The position numbers and the translations under genes are program-made. The notes beneath the pieces were generated by a model. It saw nothing but the letters and a program-made list of their open reading frames with translations, was not told the origin of the DNA and did not search any database. Below are positions 21,064 through 27,302 of a DNA stretch of 27,326 bases, piece after piece. The DNA is taken from IMG/VR virus record IMGVR_UViG_3300036857_000441, positions 1 to 27,326 of that record, one strand, 5' to 3'. The stretch is from a virus. Within the stretch, counting starts at the first letter, position 1; the number at the start of each line of letters is the position of its first letter.

Positions 21064-22268
21064 ATGTCGGATCGCTGTTCAGCGGCTGCGGCGGACTCGA
21101 CCTCGGGCTGGAGCGGGCCGGGTTCGAGATCGCCTGGGCCTGCGAGTCCGACGCCGCCTGCCGCTCCGTCCTCGCCCGACGCTGGCCCGACCTCGACGTC
21201 GCCGCAGACGTGCGTGAGCTCGACGCCGGAACTCCGCGCGTTGATCTGCTCGCTGGCGGCTTCCCTTGCCAGCCGGTCTCGCTCGCCGGACGCGGATACG
21301 CGCAGGCCGACGAGCGCTGGCTCTGGCCCGAGTTCGCCCGATGCGTTCGCCTACTTCGACCGCGAGCGGTCGTCGTGGAGAACGTGCCAGGCCTCGCTGC
21401 TCGCGGACTCGGAGACGTGCTCGCCGACCTGGCCGAAGCGCTTTACGACGCGCTCGTCTTTCGCCTACGCGCTGCCGACCTCGGCGCGCCCCACGGGCGC
21501 GAGCGCCTGTTCCTGGTTGCTACCGACGCCGAGCGCGGCCGAGTCGGATCCGACCGAGCCGCTGCTGGAGGAGATCCGGGCGCACCTCGACCCGGCGGAC
21601 CCGCACCATCGCCTCTGGCTACCGGGCCGGGAGTGGATGAGCCAGCGCACCTTGAAGCGGACGGCGGCGGCGCTGCTGCCGACGCCGGTCGCGTGGCTGG
21701 GTCGTCGCCCGGAGAACGCGATGGCCGACCCGGAGCGGGCGGCCAGCCAGGGACAGCGGTCGATCGAACTACCGGACGCGCTGGCGCTGTTGCCGACGCC
21801 GACGGCCAACGAGGAGAACCCCGGAGCGGGCGGCGAACTCAGAGCGGCACTCGCCCACGGCCCGGAGCGACGGAACTTGACCGGGGTCGATTCGTGGGGT
21901 CGCCCGAACCAGGGACGGCCATCGCAGCTGCTGCCGACGCCGACCTTCCAGCAGGGACGGAACTCGACCTCGGCGCGGCCGGACGACTCGCAGCATCACG
22001 CCGGGACGACGCTGCAGGACCTAGCTTTCAGTGGGGCGTTTACGGGCCTGCCGTCCTCGCCTGGGAGCGACTGCTCGGATGCGCCGCTCCCCGGCCAACT
22101 GACGATCGAGGGCGCCTGATGCCCGAGTTCGTGGAGTGGATGCTCGGCTTCCCGCTCGGCTGGACCGAGGGCGAGCGCCGGACGCACCGGCTGCGGATGC
22201 TGGGCAACGCCGTGCAGGTGCAGGTCGCCGAGGTCGTCGGCCTGGTCGCGATCGAGGAGGCGGCGTGA
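21060..22268 (+). CDS. C5-cytosine DNA methyltransferase
   Basis: A 402-residue Dcm-type enzyme. Start GTG 21060 puts motif I (GSLFSGCGGLDLG) at residues 4-16. Motif IV is GGFPCQPVS with catalytic C70, motif VI is ENV at 107-109, motif VIII is HGRERLF near 145, and motif X (MLGNAVQVQVA) is near 380. The variable region of about 155-330 is Gly/Asp/Arg-rich and low complexity. In the +1 frame this DNA stays open and repeats LLPTP four times, a signature found in the same place of other phage methyltransferases. The enzyme probably protects phage DNA from host restriction. No partner nuclease is seen. Confidence 0.9.
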   Translation: MNVGSLFSGCGGLDLGLERAGFEIAWACESDAACRSVLARRWPDLDVAADVRELDAGTPRVDLLAGGFPCQPVSLAGRGYAQADERWLWPEFARCVRLLRPRAVVVENVPGLAARGLGDVLADLAEALYDALVFRLRAADLGAPHGRERLFLVATDAERGRVGSDRAAAGGDPGAPRPGGPAPSPLATGPGVDEPAHLEADGGGAAADAGRVAGSSPGERDGRPGAGGQPGTAVDRTTGRAGAVADADGQRGEPRSGRRTQSGTRPRPGATELDRGRFVGSPEPGTAIAAAADADLPAGTELDLGAAGRLAASRRDDAAGPSFQWGVYGPAVLAWERLLGCAAPRPTDDRGRLMPEFVEWMLGFPLGWTEGERRTHRLRMLGNAVQVQVAEVVGLVAIEEAA

Positions 22269-22768
22269 GGAGCGCTCGCAACGGCGCCTGCGCTCTGCTC
22301 GCCTCGCTCGGGCTGGCGACGCCGCTGGTGGTCGCCGCGACGGGCGGCGGCGCCGACGAGCCGACGACGAGCGAGCCGACGACGACCGCGCCCGAGACCG
22401 ACTGGCAGGCGCGCGCGCAGGCGAACGCGCGCGAGGCGCACTACTGGAAGCGGCATGCGCATCGCTACCGGGGCTGGGTGCTGCGGCTGCGCGCGTCGCT
22501 CAAGGCGATGCCCAGCCCGGTCAGCGCCGGGTTGCGCTGCGTCCACCTGGGCGAGGGCGCCTGGAGCGCGAACACGGGCAACGGCTACTTCGGCGGGCTG
22601 CAGATGGATCGCCACTTCCAGGCGACCTACGGCGCGCCGCTGCTACGGCGCTACGGCTCGGCCGATCGCTGGCCGGTCGAGGCGCAGCTGGCGGTCGGGA
22701 CGATCGCCGTCTACTCGGGTCGCGGCTTCGGGCCGTGGCCGAACACGCGAAGGCCCTGCGGCCTGTGA
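22265..22768 (+). CDS. Secreted Rpf-like lytic transglycosylase
   Basis: A 167-residue protein, GTG start in a four-base overlap. Residues 1-30 form a Sec-type signal (GACALLASLGLATPLVVAA), then a Thr/Pro/Glu linker and a helical neck (about 45-80). Residues 90-167 are a lysozyme-like Rpf/transglycosylase domain: E97 in CVHLGEGAW is the expected catalytic Glu, followed by NTGNGYFGGLQM and WPNTRRPCGL. C92 and C165 may form a disulfide. Wording of this domain resembles host proteins of Thermoleophilia. It lies in the early/lysogeny region away from the late lysis genes, so it may serve prophage or host cell-wall modification, or superinfection control. Confidence 0.82.
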   Translation: MRSARNGACALLASLGLATPLVVAATGGGADEPTTSEPTTTAPETDWQARAQANAREAHYWKRHAHRYRGWVLRLRASLKAMPSPVSAGLRCVHLGEGAWSANTGNGYFGGLQMDRHFQATYGAPLLRRYGSADRWPVEAQLAVGTIAVYSGRGFGPWPNTRRPCGL

Positions 22769-22779
22769 GGAGGGATGCG

Positions 22780-23037
22780 ATGGAAGCACCGCTGCAGCTG
22801 AGTCTGGAGGTCGGCGGCGACGAGCCGGAGGCGGCCAGCCTGCGCCTGCGCGGTAAGGCGAACGTGCTGCGCGAGTTGCGGATGGGCGAGGAGGTCTACC
22901 TGCGCCTGACCGACGCCGACGGGATCGTGCTCGCCGAGGGCGAGGGCGAGGTCACCATCGTCAGCTTCGAGCACCACCCGGCGCCGACGCACGGGCGCGC
23001 CTGGACGGAGCGCGTCCAGGTGGTGAGCCTGCGGTGA
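22780..23037 (+). CDS. Small β-rich hypothetical protein
   Basis: An 85-residue protein; ATG 22780 has AGGAGG (22768-22773) six bases upstream, so I reject the earlier in-frame ATG 22735. It alternates strands (LQLSLEVGG, EVYLRLTDADGIVLAEG, EVTIVSFEH, ERVQVVSL). No family recognised. Confidence 0.7.
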   Translation: MEAPLQLSLEVGGDEPEAASLRLRGKANVLRELRMGEEVYLRLTDADGIVLAEGEGEVTIVSFEHHPAPTHGRAWTERVQVVSLR

Positions 23038-23150
23038 ACGAACTCAACCGCGTCCTGCTCGAAGGACAGCGGGCGGTCGAGCGGATCGCCGTGCGGCTGG
23101 TGCTCGCGCGGCTGGTGCTCGGCGTCTACCTGGAGGAGATCAGGCGGTGA
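23034..23150 (+). CDS. Tiny helical hypothetical protein
   Basis: A 38-residue ORF with GTG start and four-base overlaps on both sides. It is one helix, partly amphipathic (AVERIAVRLVLARLVLGVYL). Supported mainly by its place in the chain of overlaps. Confidence 0.5.
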   Translation: MNELNRVLLEGQRAVERIAVRLVLARLVLGVYLEEIRR

Positions 23151-23275
23151 TCTTCTGGTTCCGCCACCGCCTCTCGAATCGGGTCGTGCGGATCGAGACC
23201 CGGCACGGCCTCGCGCACTGCCTGGCCTCGCCCTACTGGGCCGAGGTCAGGCGCGAGTGGGCGGAGGACGAGTGA
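23147..23275 (+). CDS. Tiny hypothetical protein
   Basis: A 42-residue ORF (starts MIFWFRHRLSNRVVR), GTG start, overlapping both neighbours by four bases. Mixed basic and aromatic, no family recognised. Confidence 0.5.
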   Translation: MIFWFRHRLSNRVVRIETRHGLAHCLASPYWAEVRREWAEDE

Positions 23276-23742
23276 GCGTCGCGTTCGTCGTCTACGGCAA
23301 GGCCGAGCCGGGCGGCTCGAAGCGCTGGCTGCCCGCCGGCGGGCGCTCGGGCGGGCGGCCGATCATCGTGGATGCCAATCGGCGGACGAAGGACTGGCAG
23401 CGCGCGGTCGCCTACGCGGCGGGCGCCGTGATGAACGGCCAGGCGCTGCTCGACCGGCCGGTGCGGCTGACGCTGCGCTTCTACGTCGCGCGGCCCGCCG
23501 GGCACTTCACTACTACCGGGGCGCTGTCGGCGCACGGGCGGCGGCACCCCTTCCCGGACGTTCGGCCCGACCTAACCAAGCTGACGCGGGCGGTCGAGGA
23601 CGCGCTGACCGGGATCGTGCTGCGCGACGACGCGCGCGTCGTGCAGCAGGACGTCGCGAAGCTGTGGGGAGAACCGGCGCGGCTAGAAGTGGAGGTCGAA
23701 CCGGCGCTCCCTTTCGAGGACGGGAGGACGAACCTCCCGTGA
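23272..23742 (+). CDS. rusA: RusA-like Holliday junction resolvase
   Basis: A 156-residue protein, GTG start. The family signature is clear: PDVRPDLTKLTRAVEDAL, then TGIVLRDDARVV, giving the conserved Asp residues that bind metal, and an N-terminal strand plus GSKRW. RusA dimers cut four-way junctions made during recombination-dependent replication. Located with the RecT-like gene in the early operon. Confidence 0.92.
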   Translation: MSVAFVVYGKAEPGGSKRWLPAGGRSGGRPIIVDANRRTKDWQRAVAYAAGAVMNGQALLDRPVRLTLRFYVARPAGHFTTTGALSAHGRRHPFPDVRPDLTKLTRAVEDALTGIVLRDDARVVQQDVAKLWGEPARLEVEVEPALPFEDGRTNLP

Positions 23743-23990
23743 AGCGGCTGGAGCGGATCGAGGCGGCGATCGGCGACGAGCTCGCGGTCGATCGCGACGA
23801 GCAGCTGCGGCTGACGCTGCGGCTGATCGAGGGCCGCGACCAGTGCCGCTGCGGCGAAGTCCTCGACCCCTTCGAGCGCGTCTGCCTGGACTGCGGGCGC
23901 GCAACCTTCTCCCCCTACGCACGACCGGCCGAACGGGCTGCAGGTGTGCCCCTGACGCCGGAAACCCTGGAAAGAGCGGACTTCGGATGA
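23739..23990 (+). CDS. Zinc-ribbon protein
   Basis: An 83-residue protein, GTG start overlapping rusA by four bases. A helical N-terminus (LERIEAAIGDEL) is followed by C36-x-C38 and C49-x2-C52 (RCGEVLDPFERVCLDCGR). May bind DNA or RNA. The stop overlaps the next ATG. Confidence 0.7.
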   Translation: MKRLERIEAAIGDELAVDRDEQLRLTLRLIEGRDQCRCGEVLDPFERVCLDCGRATFSPYARPAERAAGVPLTPETLERADFG

Positions 23991-24023
23991 GGCGAGCCGA
24001 CGTTCGGATGAGGCGGGCCGACG
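23982..24023. repeat. 21-base tandem duplication at a gene start
   Basis: 23982-24002 and 24003-24023 are identical at 20 of 21 bases. Each unit holds an ATG, so the following protein starts with MRRADVR-MRRADV. It looks like a recent slippage duplication. Confidence 0.8.
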
Positions 24024-24727
24024 TCGTGCTAGTGGCGCTGCGGTCGTGGGGCGGGCCGGATGGCACGGTCTGCGCGCCAGTAGCCGAGATCGCCGCACTC
24101 ACCGACCTGAGCGAAGCGATGGTGCTGAAGGCGCTGAGCGATCTCTGCGCCGATCGGCGGCTCGTCTTCAGCGGGCGGCGCGACCGACGCGGCACTGCGA
24201 TTTTCCACCTTTCGCAGGGCTGCGAGGCCGAGGCGGCCGTGGCGGCAGTCGGAGGGGACGTTCTAAAGAACGGTCCCCATCCGACTGACTCCGAGCAGGC
24301 GGGCACACCGGCAGCGGCTGACGCCGCACCGGGTGCCGCCGACTCGGTCACGGATAAGCCCTGCGATCCCGAGCCGAGCGACGAGGAGGTGGCCGAGATG
24401 CGGCGGATTGGGCTGGAGCACGCCTACGCCTGGCTCGACCGCTGGGTGGCCGAGATCGGCAAGCCCGACCTGGGCGCCGGGCCGTGCGGCGAGTGCGGCG
24501 CCGAGGCGAGGGTGCGCTGGTCGTTCGGCCTCTATGTGCTCTGCCGCGACTGCCGACGCCGACGGGCGCGAGTCGCGGCCAAGGTCGCGAGTGAGGCGGT
24601 GGGCCAGTCCGCCGTAACGGGCGCTGCCGACGCTCAACATGCCGGTGATCCCGTGCCGCCTCACCGCGAACTGGTGCTGGTCGATCCACCCGACGACGAC
24701 GGGCCGTGGCAGCGGCCGGACTTCTAG
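23987..24727 (+). CDS. Winged-helix / zinc-ribbon protein, possible replication protein
   Basis: A 246-residue protein. The start may be ATG 23987 (overlap with the previous stop) or ATG 24008 in the duplicated unit. Residues 12-75 form a winged HTH (LVALRSWGGPDGTVCAPVAE, then LSEAMVLKALSDL and RRGTAIFHLS). A long Pro/Ala/Asp linker follows, then a helix (EEVAEMRRIGLEHAYAWLDRW) and a zinc ribbon with C167, C170, C186 and C189. HTH-plus-zinc proteins next to recombination genes often act as replication initiators or helicase loaders; this is inference. No ATPase motif is seen. Confidence 0.65.
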   Translation: MRRADVRMRRADVVLVALRSWGGPDGTVCAPVAEIAALTDLSEAMVLKALSDLCADRRLVFSGRRDRRGTAIFHLSQGCEAEAAVAAVGGDVLKNGPHPTDSEQAGTPAAADAAPGAADSVTDKPCDPEPSDEEVAEMRRIGLEHAYAWLDRWVAEIGKPDLGAGPCGECGAEARVRWSFGLYVLCRDCRRRRARVAAKVASEAVGQSAVTGAADAQHAGDPVPPHRELVLVDPPDDDGPWQRPDF

Positions 24728-24742
24728 AGCAGGAGGGATCCG

Positions 24743-25345
24743 ATGAATGAGCAGAAGCAGGACTTGGCGGTGCGCGAGCAGGCGGACCTGGAGTACGACC
24801 GCTTCGCCCGCCTCGGGACGTGGCTGGCGGCGACCGAGGGCAGCGACGACCCGCGCGGCAAGGACGGGATGGTGGCGGCGCTGCGCTTCGCGCTGGCCGC
24901 CGAGCTTGGCTGGCCGCTGCGGGCGGCGTCCGAGATCGCGGTGATCCACGGCCGTCTGCACATCTCCTCGAAGATGCTGCGCGCCCTCGCCGAGCGCGAG
25001 GGCTACCGGGTGGTGCGGGCCGAGGAGACGCCGAGCAGCTGCACGGCGGCGGTGCTCGACTCGGCGGGCGAGGAGGTTGGGCGGGCGACCTTCACGATCG
25101 AGGACGCGCAGCGGGCGGGCCTGATCCGCGAGCGCAGCGGCTGGAAGACCTACCCGGCGCGGATGCTGTGGGCGCGGGCGGCGGGCTGGGCGATCAACGA
25201 CGCGATCCCGCACGTCGCGCTCGGCCTGCCGATGACCGAGGAGGCCGACTGGATCGAGGCGACCGCCGAGGAGGTCAGCGAGGCGATCGAGCGCGGCGCC
25301 CCGGCCGAGACCGAGCAGCCCGAACGGGAGGAGGCGCCCGCATGA
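24743..25345 (+). CDS. RecT-like single-strand annealing protein candidate
   Basis: A 200-residue protein with AGGAGG a few bases before ATG 24743. The order of segments matches RecT/Bet-type phage recombinases: LRFALAAELGWPL near 47-59, IAVIHGRLHISSKMLRALAE near 65-84, a C100-containing strand, FTIEDAQRAGL near 117-127, W134-KTYPARMLWARA near 134-146, and a final LGLPMTEEADW. Such proteins anneal complementary single strands. No exonuclease partner is recognised nearby. The family name needs a profile search, but the pattern is good. Confidence 0.75.
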   Translation: MNEQKQDLAVREQADLEYDRFARLGTWLAATEGSDDPRGKDGMVAALRFALAAELGWPLRAASEIAVIHGRLHISSKMLRALAEREGYRVVRAEETPSSCTAAVLDSAGEEVGRATFTIEDAQRAGLIRERSGWKTYPARMLWARAAGWAINDAIPHVALGLPMTEEADWIEATAEEVSEAIERGAPAETEQPEREEAPA

Positions 25346-25584
25346 TCGCCGCCGGCGAGCGCGTGCTGACGCCCGAGGGCTGGCCCGGTCGGGTGCGCTT
25401 CGTCCGTCGCCAGGAGCCGCCTCACGGTGGCCCGCGTATCCCTGGCGGTGGGATCGGAGCGAAGCGCGCTCGGCTCGGCGAGCTCGAGGCCGCCTACGCC
25501 GGGTTGAAGACCTACGCGCTGGTCGATCTCGACCGAGGCGGCTTCGCCAACTACGAGGTGGGCGTCTTGGAGGCGCAGCGATGA
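25342..25584 (+). CDS. Small hypothetical protein
   Basis: An 80-residue protein, ATG in a four-base overlap. The first 25 residues (GERVLTPEGWPGRVRFVRRQ) and the end (KTYALVDLDRGGFANYEVGVLE) look like a KOW/SH3-type β barrel with a loop between. No family recognised. Confidence 0.65.
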   Translation: MIAAGERVLTPEGWPGRVRFVRRQEPPHGGPRIPGGGIGAKRARLGELEAAYAGLKTYALVDLDRGGFANYEVGVLEAQR

Positions 25585-26012
25585 GCGGCAAGACCGTCGG
25601 ACCGGGCGGCGACCGCCGCAGCGTGACTGTCACGTTCGGCTACCCGGAGGGGCTGCGGACACTGGTCGCGAAGACGCTGCGCTACGCGCTGGTGCTGGCC
25701 GAGGCGCGCTGGGGACGCTGGCAGACGATCGAGTCGATCTCGACCCCGGACACGATCTACGCCGACGTGACCGGCGCGACCCTGCGGAGGCATGAGACCA
25801 ACCAGGGCGTGCACGGCGGCTATCAGTCGGTGCGCTCGAAGCTGGAGGCGATCGGCTACCACCCCGGCCCGGAGGAGATCGGGACGCTGCGCTTCTTCCG
25901 CGAGGCGTTGCCGACGATGCACCGACGCACCCGGCGTGGGCGCGGCGGCTATCGGCGGCCGCTGAGACCGACGCCGACCGCCTACGACGACGAGTTCGGC
26001 AGCGGGCAGTGA
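25581..26012 (+). CDS. Hypothetical protein of the early operon
   Basis: A 143-residue basic protein, ATG in a four-base overlap. Helical middle (LRTLVAKTLRYALVLAEARW), then a YADVTGATLRRHET segment and an Arg-rich linker near 113-130. No motif that I can name; possibly nucleic-acid binding from its charge. Confidence 0.65.
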   Translation: MSGKTVGPGGDRRSVTVTFGYPEGLRTLVAKTLRYALVLAEARWGRWQTIESISTPDTIYADVTGATLRRHETNQGVHGGYQSVRSKLEAIGYHPGPEEIGTLRFFREALPTMHRRTRRGRGGYRRPLRPTPTAYDDEFGSGQ

Positions 26013-26218
26013 GCGGCTACTACGAGGAGCGGTTCCACTGCGCGCGTTGCGGCGTCGCGGTGCGCGTGAGCTCCAGCTACCGGATCGACCCCGACCTGTT
26101 CGTCTGCGTCGAGTGCCTGACGCCGCTCGACCCGACGGAGCGGCAGCTGGCGCTGAGCGTCGAGCGCGAGGAGCGGCGCGACGACTACGACCCGACGATC
26201 GCGGCGATCCCGTTCTGA
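26009..26218 (+). CDS. Small zinc-ribbon protein
   Basis: A 69-residue protein, GTG start in a four-base overlap. C11-x2-C14 and C33-x2-C36 (HCARCGVAV, FVCVECLTPL) form a zinc ribbon. The acidic C-terminus follows. Function unknown. Confidence 0.65.
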   Translation: MSGYYEERFHCARCGVAVRVSSSYRIDPDLFVCVECLTPLDPTERQLALSVEREERRDDYDPTIAAIPF

Positions 26219-26391
26219 TGCAGGCGCCGAGCCGGGAGCGACGGCGGGGGATCTCGAACGCGCTGCGCGACGGCTGGGTGCTCGGGCGAACCTGCGAGTG
26301 CCGACGCCCGCAGCCGCGCCTGGTCGGCGGGCACTGGTACATCACGACCGTCTGCCTGCGCTGCCGCAGGCGGGCACGCCGGGAGGCATGA
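26218..26391 (+). CDS. Small basic zinc-finger protein
   Basis: A 57-residue protein whose ATG shares one base with the preceding TGA. C26-x-C28 and C46-x2-C49 (RTCECRR, VCLRCRRR) in a very Arg-rich context suggest nucleic-acid binding. Last gene of the rightward early operon; the gap after it holds a strong hairpin. Confidence 0.6.
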   Translation: MQAPSRERRRGISNALRDGWVLGRTCECRRPQPRLVGGHWYITTVCLRCRRRARREA

Positions 26392-26463
26392 TGGGCGGCG
26401 GGTGCGCGCGTCGGGTCGGCGTCCTCACAGTCGCTCACTCCAGGCTCGGCGCGCGCCCCACCA

Positions 26464-26499
26464 CGACCGACGCCTCCCGCTGGGGAGGCGTCGAGGTCG
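26464..26499. terminator. Bidirectional hairpin between convergent genes
   Basis: GACGCCTCCC-GCTG-GGGAGGCGTC is a perfect ten-base-pair stem with a four-base loop, extended by CGACC/GGTCG across a two-base bulge. It lies between the end of the rightward operon (26391) and the end of the leftward HARE-HTH gene (26517). No T-run follows on either strand, so it may stop transcription as an intrinsic hairpin of the GC-rich type or protect mRNA ends. Confidence 0.7.
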
Positions 26500-26516
26500 A
26501 GCGGGTGAGCGGGAGG

Positions 26517-26810
26517 CTAGGCGGCGGGCGCGGCCTTCTTCGGCTTCGCGGCGCGCGGCTTCTTCGGCGCCTCGGCCTTGGCCGTCGCGGTCTTGCGCTT
26601 CGGGTTCAGCTTGAACTTGCCCTTGCCCGCCTTGACCACCAGGCCGTCCTTCTTCTTCGCCTCGGTGTAGAGCAGCGCGGCGAGGGTCGCCTTGGGCGTC
26701 TTGCCCTTCAACCCCGTCGCGATCTTCGCGGCCTCGCTGGCGATCTCCGTCGCGGGCGTCGCGTTGCGCTTCCCGCTCAGAACCTGCTCGATGGCTTCGC
26801 GTCCGGTCAT
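26517..26810 (-). CDS. HARE-HTH protein with histone-H1-like tail
   Basis: A 97-residue protein, ATG 26810 six bases after AGGAGG. Residues 1-68 are a winged helix of the HARE-HTH type (REAIEQVL, TEIASEAAKIATGL, GKTPKATLAALLYTEAKKK, GLVVKAGKGKFKL). Residues 69-97 are Lys/Ala/Pro-rich (including APKKPRAAKPKKAAPAA), like the tail of histone H1 and of some actinobacterial nucleoid proteins. It should bind DNA, either as a nucleoid-type protein or as a repressor. It is monocistronic and leftward between two rightward operons, a place where a regulator would be expected. Confidence 0.8.
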   Translation of the reverse strand: MTGREAIEQVLSGKRNATPATEIASEAAKIATGLKGKTPKATLAALLYTEAKKKDGLVVKAGKGKFKLNPKRKTATAKAEAPKKPRAAKPKKAAPAA

Positions 26811-26827
26811 GCTGTCCTCCTAGTTCG

Positions 26828-26846
26828 GCGGGCGCCTCTCGCCCGC
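26828..26846. promoter_or_regulatory. Hairpin in the leader of the HARE-HTH gene
   Basis: GCGGGCG-CCTCT-CGCCCGC is a perfect seven-base-pair dyad just upstream of the ribosome site of the leftward gene. It could be an operator, or an mRNA hairpin that regulates translation. The divergent gap 26811-26940 otherwise shows only weak promoter elements. Confidence 0.4.
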
Positions 26847-26914
26847 GACGTACACACACATAGCGTGACCCGCCCGAGGTGTGGCGACCCATCTGGAGCA
26901 TGTCGATTCGGCGC

Positions 26915-26920
26915 TACGAT
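26915..26920 (+). promoter_or_regulatory. Possible rightward -10 element
   Basis: TACGAT fits the actinobacterial TAnnnT form, 20 bases before ATG 26941, but no good -35 is seen at 16-18 bases upstream. It would drive the operon that runs across the circular junction. Confidence 0.35.
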
Positions 26921-26940
26921 CCGGTCGAGGAGGTGGCTCG

Positions 26941-27219
26941 ATGGCACGCGGTAGACCGAGACCACGCCGGGCCTCGACGGCGAAGGGCGTCAAGCGCCTG
27001 CCGTCTTCCGCGTTCGCCTACCCGAAGACGCGGCAGTACCCGATCAACACCGTGAAGCGGGCGCGCAACGCCCTCTCGCGCGCGGGCCAGTCGAACACCT
27101 CGGGCACCTACGCGCACGTCGCCCGAGCGGTGCGGCGGCGCTACGGCAACCGGGTGGCGACGGTCGGCAAGGCGAAGGGGACGACGACCCGACCCGGCCT
27201 GCGCAGGCGGCGGCGGTGA
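26941..27219 (+). CDS. Basic protein of the DUF6582-like phage family
   Basis: A 92-residue, highly basic protein. I choose ATG 26941 because GAGGAGG (26927-26933) lies seven bases upstream. The core LPSSAFAYPKTRQYPI, then VKRARNALSRAGQS and ARAVRRRYGNRV, matches a small domain usually found fused to phage capsid or head-maturation proteins (written as xYPI...HARNAL...). Here it stands alone with Arg-rich ends, which suggests DNA binding. First gene of the operon that continues into the membrane proteins and terminase. Confidence 0.75.
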   Translation: MARGRPRPRRASTAKGVKRLPSSAFAYPKTRQYPINTVKRARNALSRAGQSNTSGTYAHVARAVRRRYGNRVATVGKAKGTTTRPGLRRRRR

Positions 27220-27302
27220 ACGGCGTTCGGGTCAACCTGCCGGCGGTCGCGCAGGTCGTCGTCGCGGTGGTGGCGGTCGTCGCGCTGGTGCACTTCTGGT
27301 GA
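27216..27302 (+). CDS. Very small one-helix membrane protein
   Basis: A 28-residue ORF with a GTG start that overlaps the TGA of the upstream basic-protein gene by four bases (GTGA). After a short polar start (MNGVRVNLPAVAQ) almost every residue is Val or Ala, making one transmembrane helix, and it ends in HFW. It is followed by another GTGA overlap with the next membrane gene (GTG at 27299, equal to 72). Tight coupling between two other membrane genes argues that it is translated. It may belong to a lysis cassette with the holin candidate at 209-511, but nothing in the sequence proves a function. Confidence 0.5.
   Translation: MNGVRVNLPAVAQVVVAVVAVVALVHFW

Noticed and set aside
21064-22119. 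351-codon +1-frame ORF with LLPTP repeats called as a separate gene
   Set aside because: No start context, and the N-terminal half is a shadow of motifs I-VIII; kept as a finding only.
22735-22779. Upstream ATG for the 22780 gene
   Set aside because: It lies inside the transglycosylase coding region without a ribosome site, whereas ATG 22780 has AGGAGG at good distance.
24263-25633. 456-codon minus-strand ORF opposite the RecT-like gene
   Set aside because: Shadow frame of several coupled genes with good starts on the plus strand.
26388-26516. Small plus-strand gene after 26391
   Set aside because: The frame runs antisense through the HARE-HTH gene and has no protein-like character; the gap contains a strong hairpin.
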